A stretch of 22,624 nucleotides of DNA, from positions 1-22,624 of the IMG/VR virus record IMGVR_UViG_3300031857_001496; one strand, written 5' to 3'. Within the stretch, counting starts at the first letter, position 1. Each line of letters begins with the position of its first letter. The notes under the pieces are model-generated. The model worked only from the letters and a program-made list of their open reading frames with translations. It was not told where the DNA came from and did no database searches. The position numbers were made by a program, and so were the translations under genes. Below are positions 1 to 5,065 of the stretch, piece after piece. The stretch is from a virus.

Positions 1-151
1 TCTGTGTAAGTTTGACCGCAACTGCCTCACGAAACATTTGTGCGATACTCTTCCCTTCTTTATTGAGTATGACCCTTAACTTTTTATAATCCTTTTCATC
101 TAACTGAACTATTGTTCGTTTCATCTTCTGCATGATTTTAGGTCTTGCCAT
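1..151 (-). CDS. Ribbon-helix-helix (CopG/Arc-like) regulator, partial
   Basis: An open frame starts with ATG at 151 and runs off the left edge after 50 codons. After a basic N-terminus (MARPKIMQKMKR) comes one short strand (RTIVQLDEKD), a helix (YKKLRVILNKEG) and a second helix (SIAQMFREAVAVKL). This is the layout of a ribbon-helix-helix DNA-binding domain, in which a two-stranded ribbon from a dimer enters the major groove. AAGGA lies 7 nt before the ATG, and the start is one base past the stop of the HNH gene, so it is probably the last visible gene of that operon. It may be a phage repressor or an antitoxin-like regulator; its target is unknown. The C-terminus is not in the window. Confidence 0.65.
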   Translation of the reverse strand, partial: MARPKIMQKMKRTIVQLDEKDYKKLRVILNKEGKSIAQMFREAVAVKLTQ

Positions 152-152
152 A

Positions 153-635
153 TTAGTATCCTTGTATTGGTGCTGTTGGGTGATATATCTTCTTTGCTTC
201 TAAGTATGCTGTTCTTGCTTCTGTTTCTGTGTTGTATCTTCCTATGAATATACCTTTTCTATTTAACTTTATTTTAACTGACCATTTGTTTCTTGCTTTG
301 TCCCAAGAGTATCCTTTTGCTACAGTATTATTGTGCTTGTTTTCTTGTGATGTTACTAATCTTAGATTTGCTTTTCTATTATCTAATCTATTTCCATTAA
401 TATGATCAACCTGTAGTTTATTGTTTGACTTTAAAAGAATTTTATGTGCGTATCCAAGTGTATTATTAAAAGCATATCCGTGGCTTGTTATACAATATCT
501 GTATCTTTTTATTTGTAGGATGTCTATATCTTCGGCATCAAACAACATTTCTTTTCCATGCATATCATAAACAATTAATGTTTGACCATCTATCTTATAA
601 TTGTTTTTTGGTGAATGTTGATTTAAATAACCCAT
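153..635 (-). CDS. HNH homing endonuclease with AP2-like DNA-binding domain
   Basis: The 160-residue protein has the architecture of phage free-standing HNH endonucleases. The first His lies in the AHKILL segment (about residue 64). The core VDHINGNRLDNRKANLR (76-92) supplies the DH pair and the Asn of the HNH motif, followed by the usual LVTSQENKHN tail. Residues about 109-152 (GYSWDKARNKWSV through GRYNTETEARTAY) match the AP2-like DNA-binding domain often fused to these nucleases. Such enzymes nick or cut DNA at specific sites and spread their own gene. GAGG lies 5 nt before the ATG and overlaps the stop of the upstream gene, so the two are coupled. The catalytic residues look intact. The target site is not visible. 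Confidence 0.9.
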   Translation of the reverse strand: MGYLNQHSPKNNYKIDGQTLIVYDMHGKEMLFDAEDIDILQIKRYRYCITSHGYAFNNTLGYAHKILLKSNNKLQVDHINGNRLDNRKANLRLVTSQENKHNNTVAKGYSWDKARNKWSVKIKLNRKGIFIGRYNTETEARTAYLEAKKIYHPTAPIQGY

Positions 636-642
636 TTTAACC

Positions 643-1320
643 TCAGCAATCTTTATAAAGTAATTTTTCTATTTTCTCGACTGTTTTCTCAGGAATACAT
701 CGGGGATCCCCGTTAGGTTTTAGACCATAGGCAACATATCCATCCCAGCATGGGTTCTCAAACAATCTTGCATCCTTGTTTTCCCAATAACTATTGCATA
801 CTGCATATCTTTGATCTTCTGCTGGATATTCACCTATCATCGTTGCACTACCCATACAGAATGATAAGAACTCATCTTTACTTTGATCTGGTCTTGGTGA
901 TACTCTTTCTTGTAATTTATCCTTAGCTTCTTGTATTACCGACTTCATATGGTCTAATCCACGAGAACCGATCGTAAGCCACTTCATCTGCGCAACGACC
1001 CCGGCAAGTGAATAGTCCTCGAAGTGGCGTGCTGCCCATGCTTCACGGCGTCGCACGGCATTTTCCTCAGCGAGTGTCTCCACATTACCACCCCTACGGG
1101 CAATAGGAGCAAGAAGCTCAAACTGACGATTGCCACGAATGTTTCCACCTTCTCGCCAAATACTGAGATAATTGTCTTTAATGTCTTGTGCTTCTTCGAC
1201 TGGAAATAAATCATACTTTGAGTTCCTCAAGCTAACCTTTAAGTCATCCCCTGCCTCTGGAAAATCTGTTTGTCGTGTTGCGAGTATATCGTGTATGCGT
1301 TGTGCTAATGACTTTTGCAT
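643..1320 (-). CDS. Unnamed phage protein with C-terminal cysteine motifs
   Basis: A 225-residue protein of a kind I associate with marine phage genomes but cannot name functionally. Three parts are visible. Residues about 40-120 contain YLSIWREGGN and RREAWAARH...GVVAQMKW. Residues about 148-182 hold the motif FLSFCM...EYPAEDQRYAVC...W, seen in several phage structural proteins. Residues about 190-211 hold CWDGYVAYGLKPNGDPRCIP, a CWxGY...CxP motif common at phage protein C-termini. The start is well supported: GGAGAG lies 5 nt before the ATG, and the ATG shares one base with the bS21 stop (TAATG), so translation is probably coupled. DNA for residues about 35-120 (roughly 960-1215) is clearly richer in G+C than its surroundings, which suggests a mosaic origin or stronger constraint there. 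Confidence 0.7.
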   Translation of the reverse strand: MQKSLAQRIHDILATRQTDFPEAGDDLKVSLRNSKYDLFPVEEAQDIKDNYLSIWREGGNIRGNRQFELLAPIARRGGNVETLAEENAVRRREAWAARHFEDYSLAGVVAQMKWLTIGSRGLDHMKSVIQEAKDKLQERVSPRPDQSKDEFLSFCMGSATMIGEYPAEDQRYAVCNSYWENKDARLFENPCWDGYVAYGLKPNGDPRCIPEKTVEKIEKLLYKDC

Positions 1321-1544
1321 TAGTACTCTCCGTTTAGTTTATTCTTTTTTGCATCAATCTTTTCTTGTCTCTTTCTTTTAATGACCGCTTGTTCCCGCTT
1401 CCACTTCTTTTTCTTACTGGGTTTCATAAACTCTCTACGATTGTAGAGCTGTTCGATTATTTCTTCTTTTTTTACCAACTTGCTGAACTTTCGCAATGCC
1501 GTGTCTATGCTCATCTTGTCCGTTAGTATTACTTCTATGCTCAT
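1320..1544 (-). CDS. rpsU-like: Phage-encoded ribosomal protein bS21 homologue
   Basis: The 74-residue product matches bacterial bS21 (71 aa in E. coli) in length and pattern. It has a short N-terminal strand (SIEVILTDKMS), then TALRKFSKLVKKEEIIEQL, the RREFMKPS block equivalent to RREFYEKPT, and a long Lys/Arg tail (KKKKWKREQAVIKRKRQEK). bS21 sits on the 30S platform next to the mRNA/anti-Shine-Dalgarno helix and affects initiation. Phage copies are thought to replace the host protein and favour phage mRNAs. I chose ATG 1544 rather than the in-frame ATG at 1556 because GAGG lies 6 nt before it and homology starts there. The gene begins inside the upstream 150-codon gene, overlapping it by 110 nt in another frame, and its stop overlaps the next start. 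Confidence 0.85.
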   Translation of the reverse strand: MSIEVILTDKMSIDTALRKFSKLVKKEEIIEQLYNRREFMKPSKKKKWKREQAVIKRKRQEKIDAKKNKLNGEY

Positions 1545-1887
1545 ACAAAACCTCATCTATATTTTGTTTAATATCTTTGACCGACATTCGTACTTGTTCC
1601 ATCTGTTGTTTCATTTCTACTCGCATCTGTTTGTGTCGTGGTTCAGGCCAAGTAGAAGGTAAAGACCACTGCACCGATGCGTGACTAAATATACCGATTA
1701 CTGCAACCCACCAGTCCATAAACTTATTAGCGGTGCTGACCGATAAGGTTTTATTCTCTATTTCGTCCAGCACCTGCTGATGTATTAACCAAAAGTGTTT
1801 GAGATTGATAATCCATTTGTGATAGATTATATCTGCACTCTCTTGTTCTAACAGCATACCTTTCTTTTTTGGACCGCGTTTTCCCAT
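1435..1887 (-). CDS. Unknown protein overlapping bS21
   Basis: A 150-residue protein that I do not recognise. The basic N-terminus MGKRGPKKKG recalls small terminase subunits and other phage DNA-binding proteins, but the rest (Trp-rich centre KFMDWWVAVIGIFSH, then helical MKQQMEQVRMSVKDIKQNIDEVLYEH) does not clearly fit that family, so I do not call it terminase. ATG 1887 has AGG 8 nt upstream. The last ~36 codons, rich in Arg, Asn and Gln, lie over the start of bS21 in a different frame. They may be an extension that arose when an original stop was lost. There are no transmembrane or signal segments. Confidence 0.55.
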   Translation of the reverse strand: MGKRGPKKKGMLLEQESADIIYHKWIINLKHFWLIHQQVLDEIENKTLSVSTANKFMDWWVAVIGIFSHASVQWSLPSTWPEPRHKQMRVEMKQQMEQVRMSVKDIKQNIDEVLYEHRSNTNGQDEHRHGIAKVQQVGKKRRNNRTALQS

Positions 1888-1917
1888 ATCATAACCTATT
1901 TGTGGTGAATGTCTATA

Positions 1918-2874
1918 TCAATAAATAGGTTGCAACTCCTTCTCAATATGAAATGACCGCTTATAAATTGGCGGATTGTTGAGATAGCTTCGCATTCTGT
2001 CTAATCGTATATCGTGTGTGTGGGAGAACTTTGGGACTGATAAGATGTTCTCATATCTCTTACCTTTCCATACGATTGTATAGGTAGGCACCCCAACCTC
2101 TCTATAACCTCGGCCATCATCATCCAGACCATAGGTGTTTCTACTGACCCATCTATCTCGTAAATCATTTAGGATGACGCTGCAGTTATTGTCTTGTTCG
2201 TATTTCCAAAGATAGAATGTCTTGACCAACTTGTTTGTTGGAGTCAAGATGTGATACTCTTTATAGTATTCACGAATACGACTTTCCGGCCATAGGTCAA
2301 TAATTCTACCGATGTCGGGGAGATTAGGATTGTCTTTAAGAGTCCATCCATTTACAATATCTACCCAACCATTACTGAGCTGGCACATACTGGATTGACT
2401 CAACCCATGCTCTTTTGCAAATGCCTTGACTGATTGTATGTTGTCGTATTCTGTTCCATCAGGAGCAACGAAGGTAAGATTTGCTGGTCTATGGATTTTA
2501 CCATCCTTTGTATTCTTCCCCAAGAGTTCGTTAGCAATCTTGTAGGATGCTTCTTTAGATGTTGTGATACCACGCTTCCCTGTTGTACCATCTTTTCTGG
2601 AATTGAGTAGTAAGGGATTTCCCCAGTGCTTATTGATAAGGGCTTCTTCTTTTCGTTGCAAGGACTTTTCCCGGCAGGTTTCTACAATCTCAAATACCCA
2701 ATCATTTATGTTGCTGCCTGTTTTATCGTAATGCTCTTGTATCTTTTTATTATTTACTCCTGCTTTTAATCTGGACTTATGGATGTGCCATCGTTGTCCT
2801 AACTCTTTGCTTGACCCGATGTAGAAATGTCCATCCTTATGCTTCACCATATATACGCCAACTTGATTTGCCAT
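1918..2874 (-). CDS. GIY-YIG homing endonuclease with NUMOD-like DNA-binding region
   Basis: 318 residues from ATG 2874, chosen over the in-frame ATG six codons upstream because AGGAG lies 7 nt before it. The catalytic domain is at residues about 4-100: GVYMV and FYIGSS are the GIY and YIG elements, R28 is the usual conserved Arg, and a Glu near 76-77 is the likely metal ligand. Residues about 134-180 (TFVAPDGTEYDNIQSVKAF then HGLSQSSMCQLSNGW and GWTL) match the nuclease-associated modular DNA-binding domain found in homing endonucleases. The C-terminal ~130 residues (WKGKRYENILSVPKF and similar) look like another such module. It is free-standing, between two small genes, and probably inserted as a mobile gene. 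The reading frame looks intact. Confidence 0.88.
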   Translation of the reverse strand: MANQVGVYMVKHKDGHFYIGSSKELGQRWHIHKSRLKAGVNNKKIQEHYDKTGSNINDWVFEIVETCREKSLQRKEEALINKHWGNPLLLNSRKDGTTGKRGITTSKEASYKIANELLGKNTKDGKIHRPANLTFVAPDGTEYDNIQSVKAFAKEHGLSQSSMCQLSNGWVDIVNGWTLKDNPNLPDIGRIIDLWPESRIREYYKEYHILTPTNKLVKTFYLWKYEQDNNCSVILNDLRDRWVSRNTYGLDDDGRGYREVGVPTYTIVWKGKRYENILSVPKFSHTHDIRLDRMRSYLNNPPIYKRSFHIEKELQPIY

Positions 2875-2892
2875 ATTTCTTCTCCTATGCAT

Positions 2893-2925
2893 GATACAGC
2901 CCCCTCGTCGTGAGGAAGCTGTATC
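2893..2925. other. Intergenic hairpin before the GIY-YIG gene
   Basis: An inverted repeat pairs GATACAGC (2893-2900) with GCTGTATC (2918-2925), with a smaller inner stem (CCTC/GAGG). It lies between the stop of the 76-codon gene and the Shine-Dalgarno sequence of the GIY-YIG gene. In the plus direction it is followed by TTTTGTTT, which could terminate antisense RNA. In the gene direction there is no U tract, so a role in limiting or timing nuclease translation, or in mRNA processing, is as likely. Confidence 0.45.
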
Positions 2926-2931
2926 TTTTGT

Positions 2932-3162
2932 TTAGTTCTTTTGATTTTCTAATGCTTCTGCTATTCTGTGTAATCCGTCTGCTATATTTTCTACTGCATC
3001 TACAAACCTTTCCATATCTCGTATCACCACAAAGTTATTCCAACCGATTTGTCTGTGTGTCTCTAACTCATCTTTTTCTGCTGCCAGAGGACTTACATAG
3101 GGTAAGTTTTCTAAACCTTTCCTCCATTCAGTTTCTTCGACCTTCTTTTTCTTCGTTGCCAT
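2932..3162 (-). CDS. Small hypothetical protein, 76 aa
   Basis: The product has a basic N-terminus (MATKKKKVEE), a middle part (GLENLPYVSPLAAEKDEL) and a C-terminal amphipathic helix (RFVDAVENIADGLHRIAEAL) that could form a coiled coil or dimer. No family recognised. ATG 3162 is preceded by GGGAG at 6 nt. It is the first gene behind the promoter at 3205-3232 and has a perfect inverted repeat in its leader, so it heads the transcription unit containing the GIY-YIG, bS21 and HNH genes. Confidence 0.65.
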   Translation of the reverse strand: MATKKKKVEETEWRKGLENLPYVSPLAAEKDELETHRQIGWNNFVVIRDMERFVDAVENIADGLHRIAEALENQKN

Positions 3163-3179
3163 TTTCTTCTCCCTGTTTG

Positions 3180-3232
3180 GTAATCGTTATTGATTACACT
3201 AATAAATATAACGATAAATCCTGAAAAGTCAA
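3180..3232 (-). promoter_or_regulatory. Promoter with inverted repeat at the start of transcription
   Basis: On the minus strand TTGACT (3232-3227), a 16-nt spacer and TATATT (3210-3205) form a sigma70-like promoter. Immediately downstream, around the predicted +1 to +18, is the perfect inverted repeat GTAATC-6 nt-GATTAC (3180-3197). It could be an operator or a 5' leader hairpin. The promoter probably drives the 76-aa gene through the truncated regulator at the left edge. Confidence 0.65.
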
Positions 3233-3267
3233 TATGTCTGCAAAATATTTTTAATGTTGTTGGGTAA

Positions 3268-3307
3268 TATAAAATAATAAAACCACAGGGGTTTATGCCT
3301 GTGGTTT
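3268..3307 (-). terminator. Intrinsic terminator after the 61-aa gene
   Basis: A perfect 10-bp stem AAACCACAGG/CCTGTGGTTT (3280-3289 and 3298-3307) with an 8-nt loop is followed on the minus strand by TTATTATTTTATATT. It ends the unit containing the 113-aa and 61-aa genes, just ahead of the next promoter. Confidence 0.75.
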
Positions 3308-3320
3308 ATTAAATGTTATT

Positions 3321-3506
3321 TTATTGTTCTGCTGGTCTGCGTCTTGTTGTTAGTTTAACTGAAATTATTCGTTTCTCATCTATTTGTTTTTGTATTTGTT
3401 TTAATCTTTTATGCCAACGCTTGCGACCTGCCCAAGTAGGTGCCCATAGTAGAGTAGTTGGATTACCTTTCCAGTTTTCCTTTTTCTTTTGTTTTTTCTT
3501 TTTCAT
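3321..3506 (-). CDS. Small, very basic hypothetical protein, 61 aa
   Basis: About a third of the residues are Lys or Arg: MKKKKQKKKENWKGNP at the N-terminus, then TWAGRKRWHKRLKQIQKQ and a tail TTRRRPAEQ. Small size and charge suggest nucleic-acid binding, but no family is recognised. It starts one base after the stop of the 113-aa gene, with AAAGG about 9 nt upstream, and is followed closely by a terminator, so it is the last gene of that unit. It could be a chance frame in A-rich DNA, although spacing and terminator position argue against this. Confidence 0.55.
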   Translation of the reverse strand: MKKKKQKKKENWKGNPTTLLWAPTWAGRKRWHKRLKQIQKQIDEKRIISVKLTTRRRPAEQ

Positions 3507-3507
3507 T

Positions 3508-3849
3508 TTAGTTAGACCTTTTTAATTCTGTGTATTTTCCAATCTCATATAATCCATCTTGTGGAGTTTGTAAATATATTTTATTTCCAACTTTCATATA
3601 TTCGTAATTGTTTGCCGCTGCCAACACTACCTCTTGTTCTTCTATATTATATTTTTCACAGAAGGTTTGTATGTTGTATTTATAGGTCTTTTGGTTTTTA
3701 TGCTTATCAAAATAATGCATTACAATCTTACCAATAACTGGCTTTTCTAATTCTTCTTTCTGTAATATATGTGTTATATTAGCGTATTTTAGTAATCCTA
3801 CATCATTTGCATCTTCGTAATGGTGGTGACAATTAGGACATACTCTCAT
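3508..3849 (-). CDS. Hypothetical protein, 113 aa, N-terminal CxxC
   Basis: The N-terminus MRVCPNCHHHYEDAND contains a CxxC followed by three His, compatible with a small zinc ribbon or knuckle, but there is no clear second ligand pair. The middle (GKIVMHYFDKHKNQKTYKYNIQTFCEKYNI) and the end (YMKVGNKIYLQTPQDGLYEIGKY) match nothing I know; a compact mixed alpha/beta or HNH-remnant fold is possible. ATG 3849 is preceded by AAAGG at 8 nt. It lies just downstream of the large structured RNA and may be on the same transcript; no separate strong promoter was found between them. Confidence 0.65.
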   Translation of the reverse strand: MRVCPNCHHHYEDANDVGLLKYANITHILQKEELEKPVIGKIVMHYFDKHKNQKTYKYNIQTFCEKYNIEEQEVVLAAANNYEYMKVGNKIYLQTPQDGLYEIGKYTELKRSN

Positions 3850-3900
3850 TTTGATAACCTTTTGTTAAATGTTGTTTAGTTATTATACTATATTATATTG

Positions 3901-4499
3901 CGGATACACGAAGGGTAAGAACGGGTGATGTAGTATAGCTGCCCAAGTATTTAATCGTTTGGGCCATACACCAGAGAATTGGTTTTAATCATTGCTTATA
4001 AGTTGTGTAGCTGGTCAAACCTATAAAATGATTAGAAGAGAGATTGATTTAGTATAAACTTTATTCAAGTCATCACCCGCTGCGATACAGCAGCTTGTTC
4101 ATTTGTGGAATATCGGCCTTCGTTACCCCTACCCATACAGAAAATTATACCTGATGGGACCACTTGCATTTTACATCTCGGTCAAGGGAATGCATCAAAC
4201 CTTGATCTCAGTTCTCTTTAATGTTATTTTCTCGTCAAATTCTCTATCCGTTTGCGAGATGGACTATAACAAGTAAGACCATTTACGCTTACTAATGATA
4301 CTGGACGTTCATTCCTTGTCGGTATCAATTCTCGTTGGTTATCAGGTTAGTAAGACCCTTGTGGGATAACGAATCTCCAAACTCCCTTCTATCTAAAACA
4401 AAATCCACACAGAATAATGAGGTAATGGCTCAATATTCGCGTGGATTAAGTTTTCCTACATACTTGGGTCACCAGTCCATTACACCAGTTTCCTACACA
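3901..4499 (-). ncRNA. Candidate ~600-nt structured RNA with pseudoknots
   Basis: No credible protein is encoded here, but the minus strand has its own promoter (4506-4533) and dense complementarity. Helices in RNA order: 4447-4441/4408-4402 (AATCCAC/GTGGATT), 4438-4434/4416-4412 and 4432-4429/4421-4418. The 7-nt loop of the last (CCATTAC, 4428-4422) is fully complementary to the upstream GTAATGG (4483-4477), a pseudoknot. Then 4354-4347/4295-4288 with 4327-4322/4301-4296, and 4261-4255/4180-4174. Next is a hairpin 4205-4200/4187-4182 whose loop TGCATT pairs with AATGCA (4170-4165), a second pseudoknot. Then 4123-4117/3914-3908 encloses 4079-4071/3930-3922 (9 bp). Inside the latter are 4034-4027/3993-3986 and 3964-3959/3946-3941. 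Size and complexity recall the phage-associated GOLLD and ROOL RNAs, but the family is not assigned. The 3' end is uncertain; it may be a long leader of the 113-aa gene. Confidence 0.7.
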
Positions 4500-4505
4500 C
4501 AAATA

Positions 4506-4533
4506 AGTATATCCCAAAATCCTGAAAAGTCAA
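4506..4533 (-). promoter_or_regulatory. Promoter of the large RNA
   Basis: TTGACT (4533-4528), 16-nt spacer, TATACT (4511-4506) on the minus strand. The block TTGACTTTTCAGGATT, and a TTACCCAA upstream of it, also occur at the promoter near 3230. Predicted start of transcription is about 4499, right where the structured RNA begins. Confidence 0.7.
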
Positions 4534-4554
4534 GTGGGTGAATATTATTGGGTA

Positions 4555-4589
4555 ATAGAAAACCCCTACACATTTCTGCGTAAGGGTTT
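4555..4589 (-). terminator. GNRA-capped hairpin, probable terminator
   Basis: Minus-strand RNA folds into a continuous 13-bp helix (4589-4577 with 4572-4560) closed by a GAAA tetraloop (4576-4573), including two G-U wobbles. The wobbles become A-C mismatches on the plus strand, so the minus strand is the functional one. TTCTATT follows, a weak U tract. It separates the small-RNA region from the large-RNA promoter. Confidence 0.6.
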
Positions 4590-4692
4590 CTATTGGTATT
4601 TTGAGAGAAGAACGGAACAAATAGACCACTCTATTTGACCGATGATGTGTTAGTATGGCGAACTGCACATCCCCAATAAATAGGAATTATCC
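4590..4692 (-). ncRNA. Possible second small structured RNA
   Basis: Between two terminator hairpins, the minus strand holds three local stems. They are TAGGA/TCCTA (about 4693-4680), GATGTG/CACATC enclosing a 16-nt loop (about 4671-4644), and AAATAGA/TCTATTT with a GTGG loop (about 4636-4619). No open frame of note and no strong promoter was found; only a weak -10-like GGATAAT lies near 4690. It may be a processed part of a longer transcript. It is not tRNA-like: there is no acceptor stem or CCA. Confidence 0.35.
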
Positions 4693-4697
4693 TATAT

Positions 4698-4731
4698 AAA
4701 ACAAACCCCAAACAACGAGGGCAGTTTGGGG
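4698..4731 (-). terminator. Intrinsic terminator of the ~100-nt RNA
   Basis: A perfect 8-bp stem CCCCAAAC/GTTTGGGG (4706-4713 and 4724-4731) with a 10-nt loop, followed on the minus strand by TTTGTTTTATAT. Confidence 0.75.
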
Positions 4732-4800
4732 AACAAATACATTTGATTTGATTTTTACAACACACCTAACATTCTATGACTACTGGTATCAGGCAGTAGT
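4706..4800 (-). ncRNA. Candidate small RNA, ~95-105 nt
   Basis: It is bounded by a phage promoter (4807-4834) and an intrinsic terminator (4698-4731), with no open frame between. The 5' end folds into a strong hairpin ACTACTG (4800-4794)/CAGTAGT (4785-4779) with an 8-nt loop, and CATTC/GAATG (4805-4801/4774-4770) could extend it if transcription starts slightly earlier. An A/U-rich single-stranded linker (4768-4735) follows, then the terminator stem. This hairpin-linker-terminator layout is typical of regulatory small RNAs. Its target is unknown. Confidence 0.55.
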
Positions 4801-4806
4801 GAATGT

Positions 4807-4834
4807 AATATAATCAGTTCTCCTCAAAAGTCAA
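4807..4834 (-). promoter_or_regulatory. Promoter of the small RNA, inside the end of the 83-aa gene
   Basis: TTGACT (4834-4829), 16-nt spacer, TATATT (4812-4807) on the minus strand. The -35 box and most of the spacer lie within the last codons of the upstream gene (stop at 4814). Confidence 0.65.
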
Positions 4835-5065
4835 GCCCCCATCATCTATAATCCAGTTTTGTTGTAAATGGTCTTTATATTCACCAATCCACATTAAAAC
4901 ATTTTTAGTCTTTAACTCTCGGTGATAAGTAGAGTTATAGATTGCAGGCCAGTTCTCCCGCAAATCTTTTAGTTCTTTTGCAGAAACAAGGGAATGCCAG
5001 TAATGTTTTTTTGTAGTATATCCCTTTTGTATAGTTTCTTGTTCTAACCAGTTATACATACTCAT
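4814..5065 (-). CDS. Small hypothetical protein, 83 aa, coupled to the DruA-like gene
   Basis: ATG 5065 overlaps the stop of the upstream gene as ATGA, with a strong GGGGAGG 7 nt before it, so an upstream in-frame start at 5107 is less likely. The product (MSMYNWLEQETIQKG, then SLVSAKELKDLRENWPAIY, then NVLMWIGEYKDHLQQNW and an acidic end) is soluble and rich in Trp and Tyr. No family recognised. Tight coupling to the DruA-like protein suggests joint function or a fixed stoichiometry. It ends close to the small-RNA promoter. Confidence 0.7.
   Translation of the reverse strand: MSMYNWLEQETIQKGYTTKKHYWHSLVSAKELKDLRENWPAIYNSTYHRELKTKNVLMWIGEYKDHLQQNWIIDDGGLTFEEN

Noticed and set aside
984-1214. 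Open frames on both strands over the 225-aa gene
   Set aside because: They are shadows of the real gene in its G+C-rich part and lack start signals.
1435-1887. Calling the 150-aa protein a small terminase subunit
   Set aside because: Only the MGKRGPKKK start is suggestive; there is no large terminase next to it and no clear helix-turn-helix.
4335-4541. 68-codon open frame on the plus strand
   Set aside because: It lies antisense to the structured RNA, has no ribosome-binding site and has unlikely composition.
4480-4668. 62-codon open frame on the minus strand in the RNA locus
   Set aside because: It crosses a terminator hairpin and the large-RNA promoter, has no ribosome-binding site and reads like random sequence.
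3901-4813. tRNA, tmRNA, RNase P RNA or group I intron in the non-coding region
   Set aside because: I looked for T-arm and acceptor/CCA patterns, the RNase P GAGGAAAGUCC-type core and intron core elements and saw none. A covariance-model search would be decisive.
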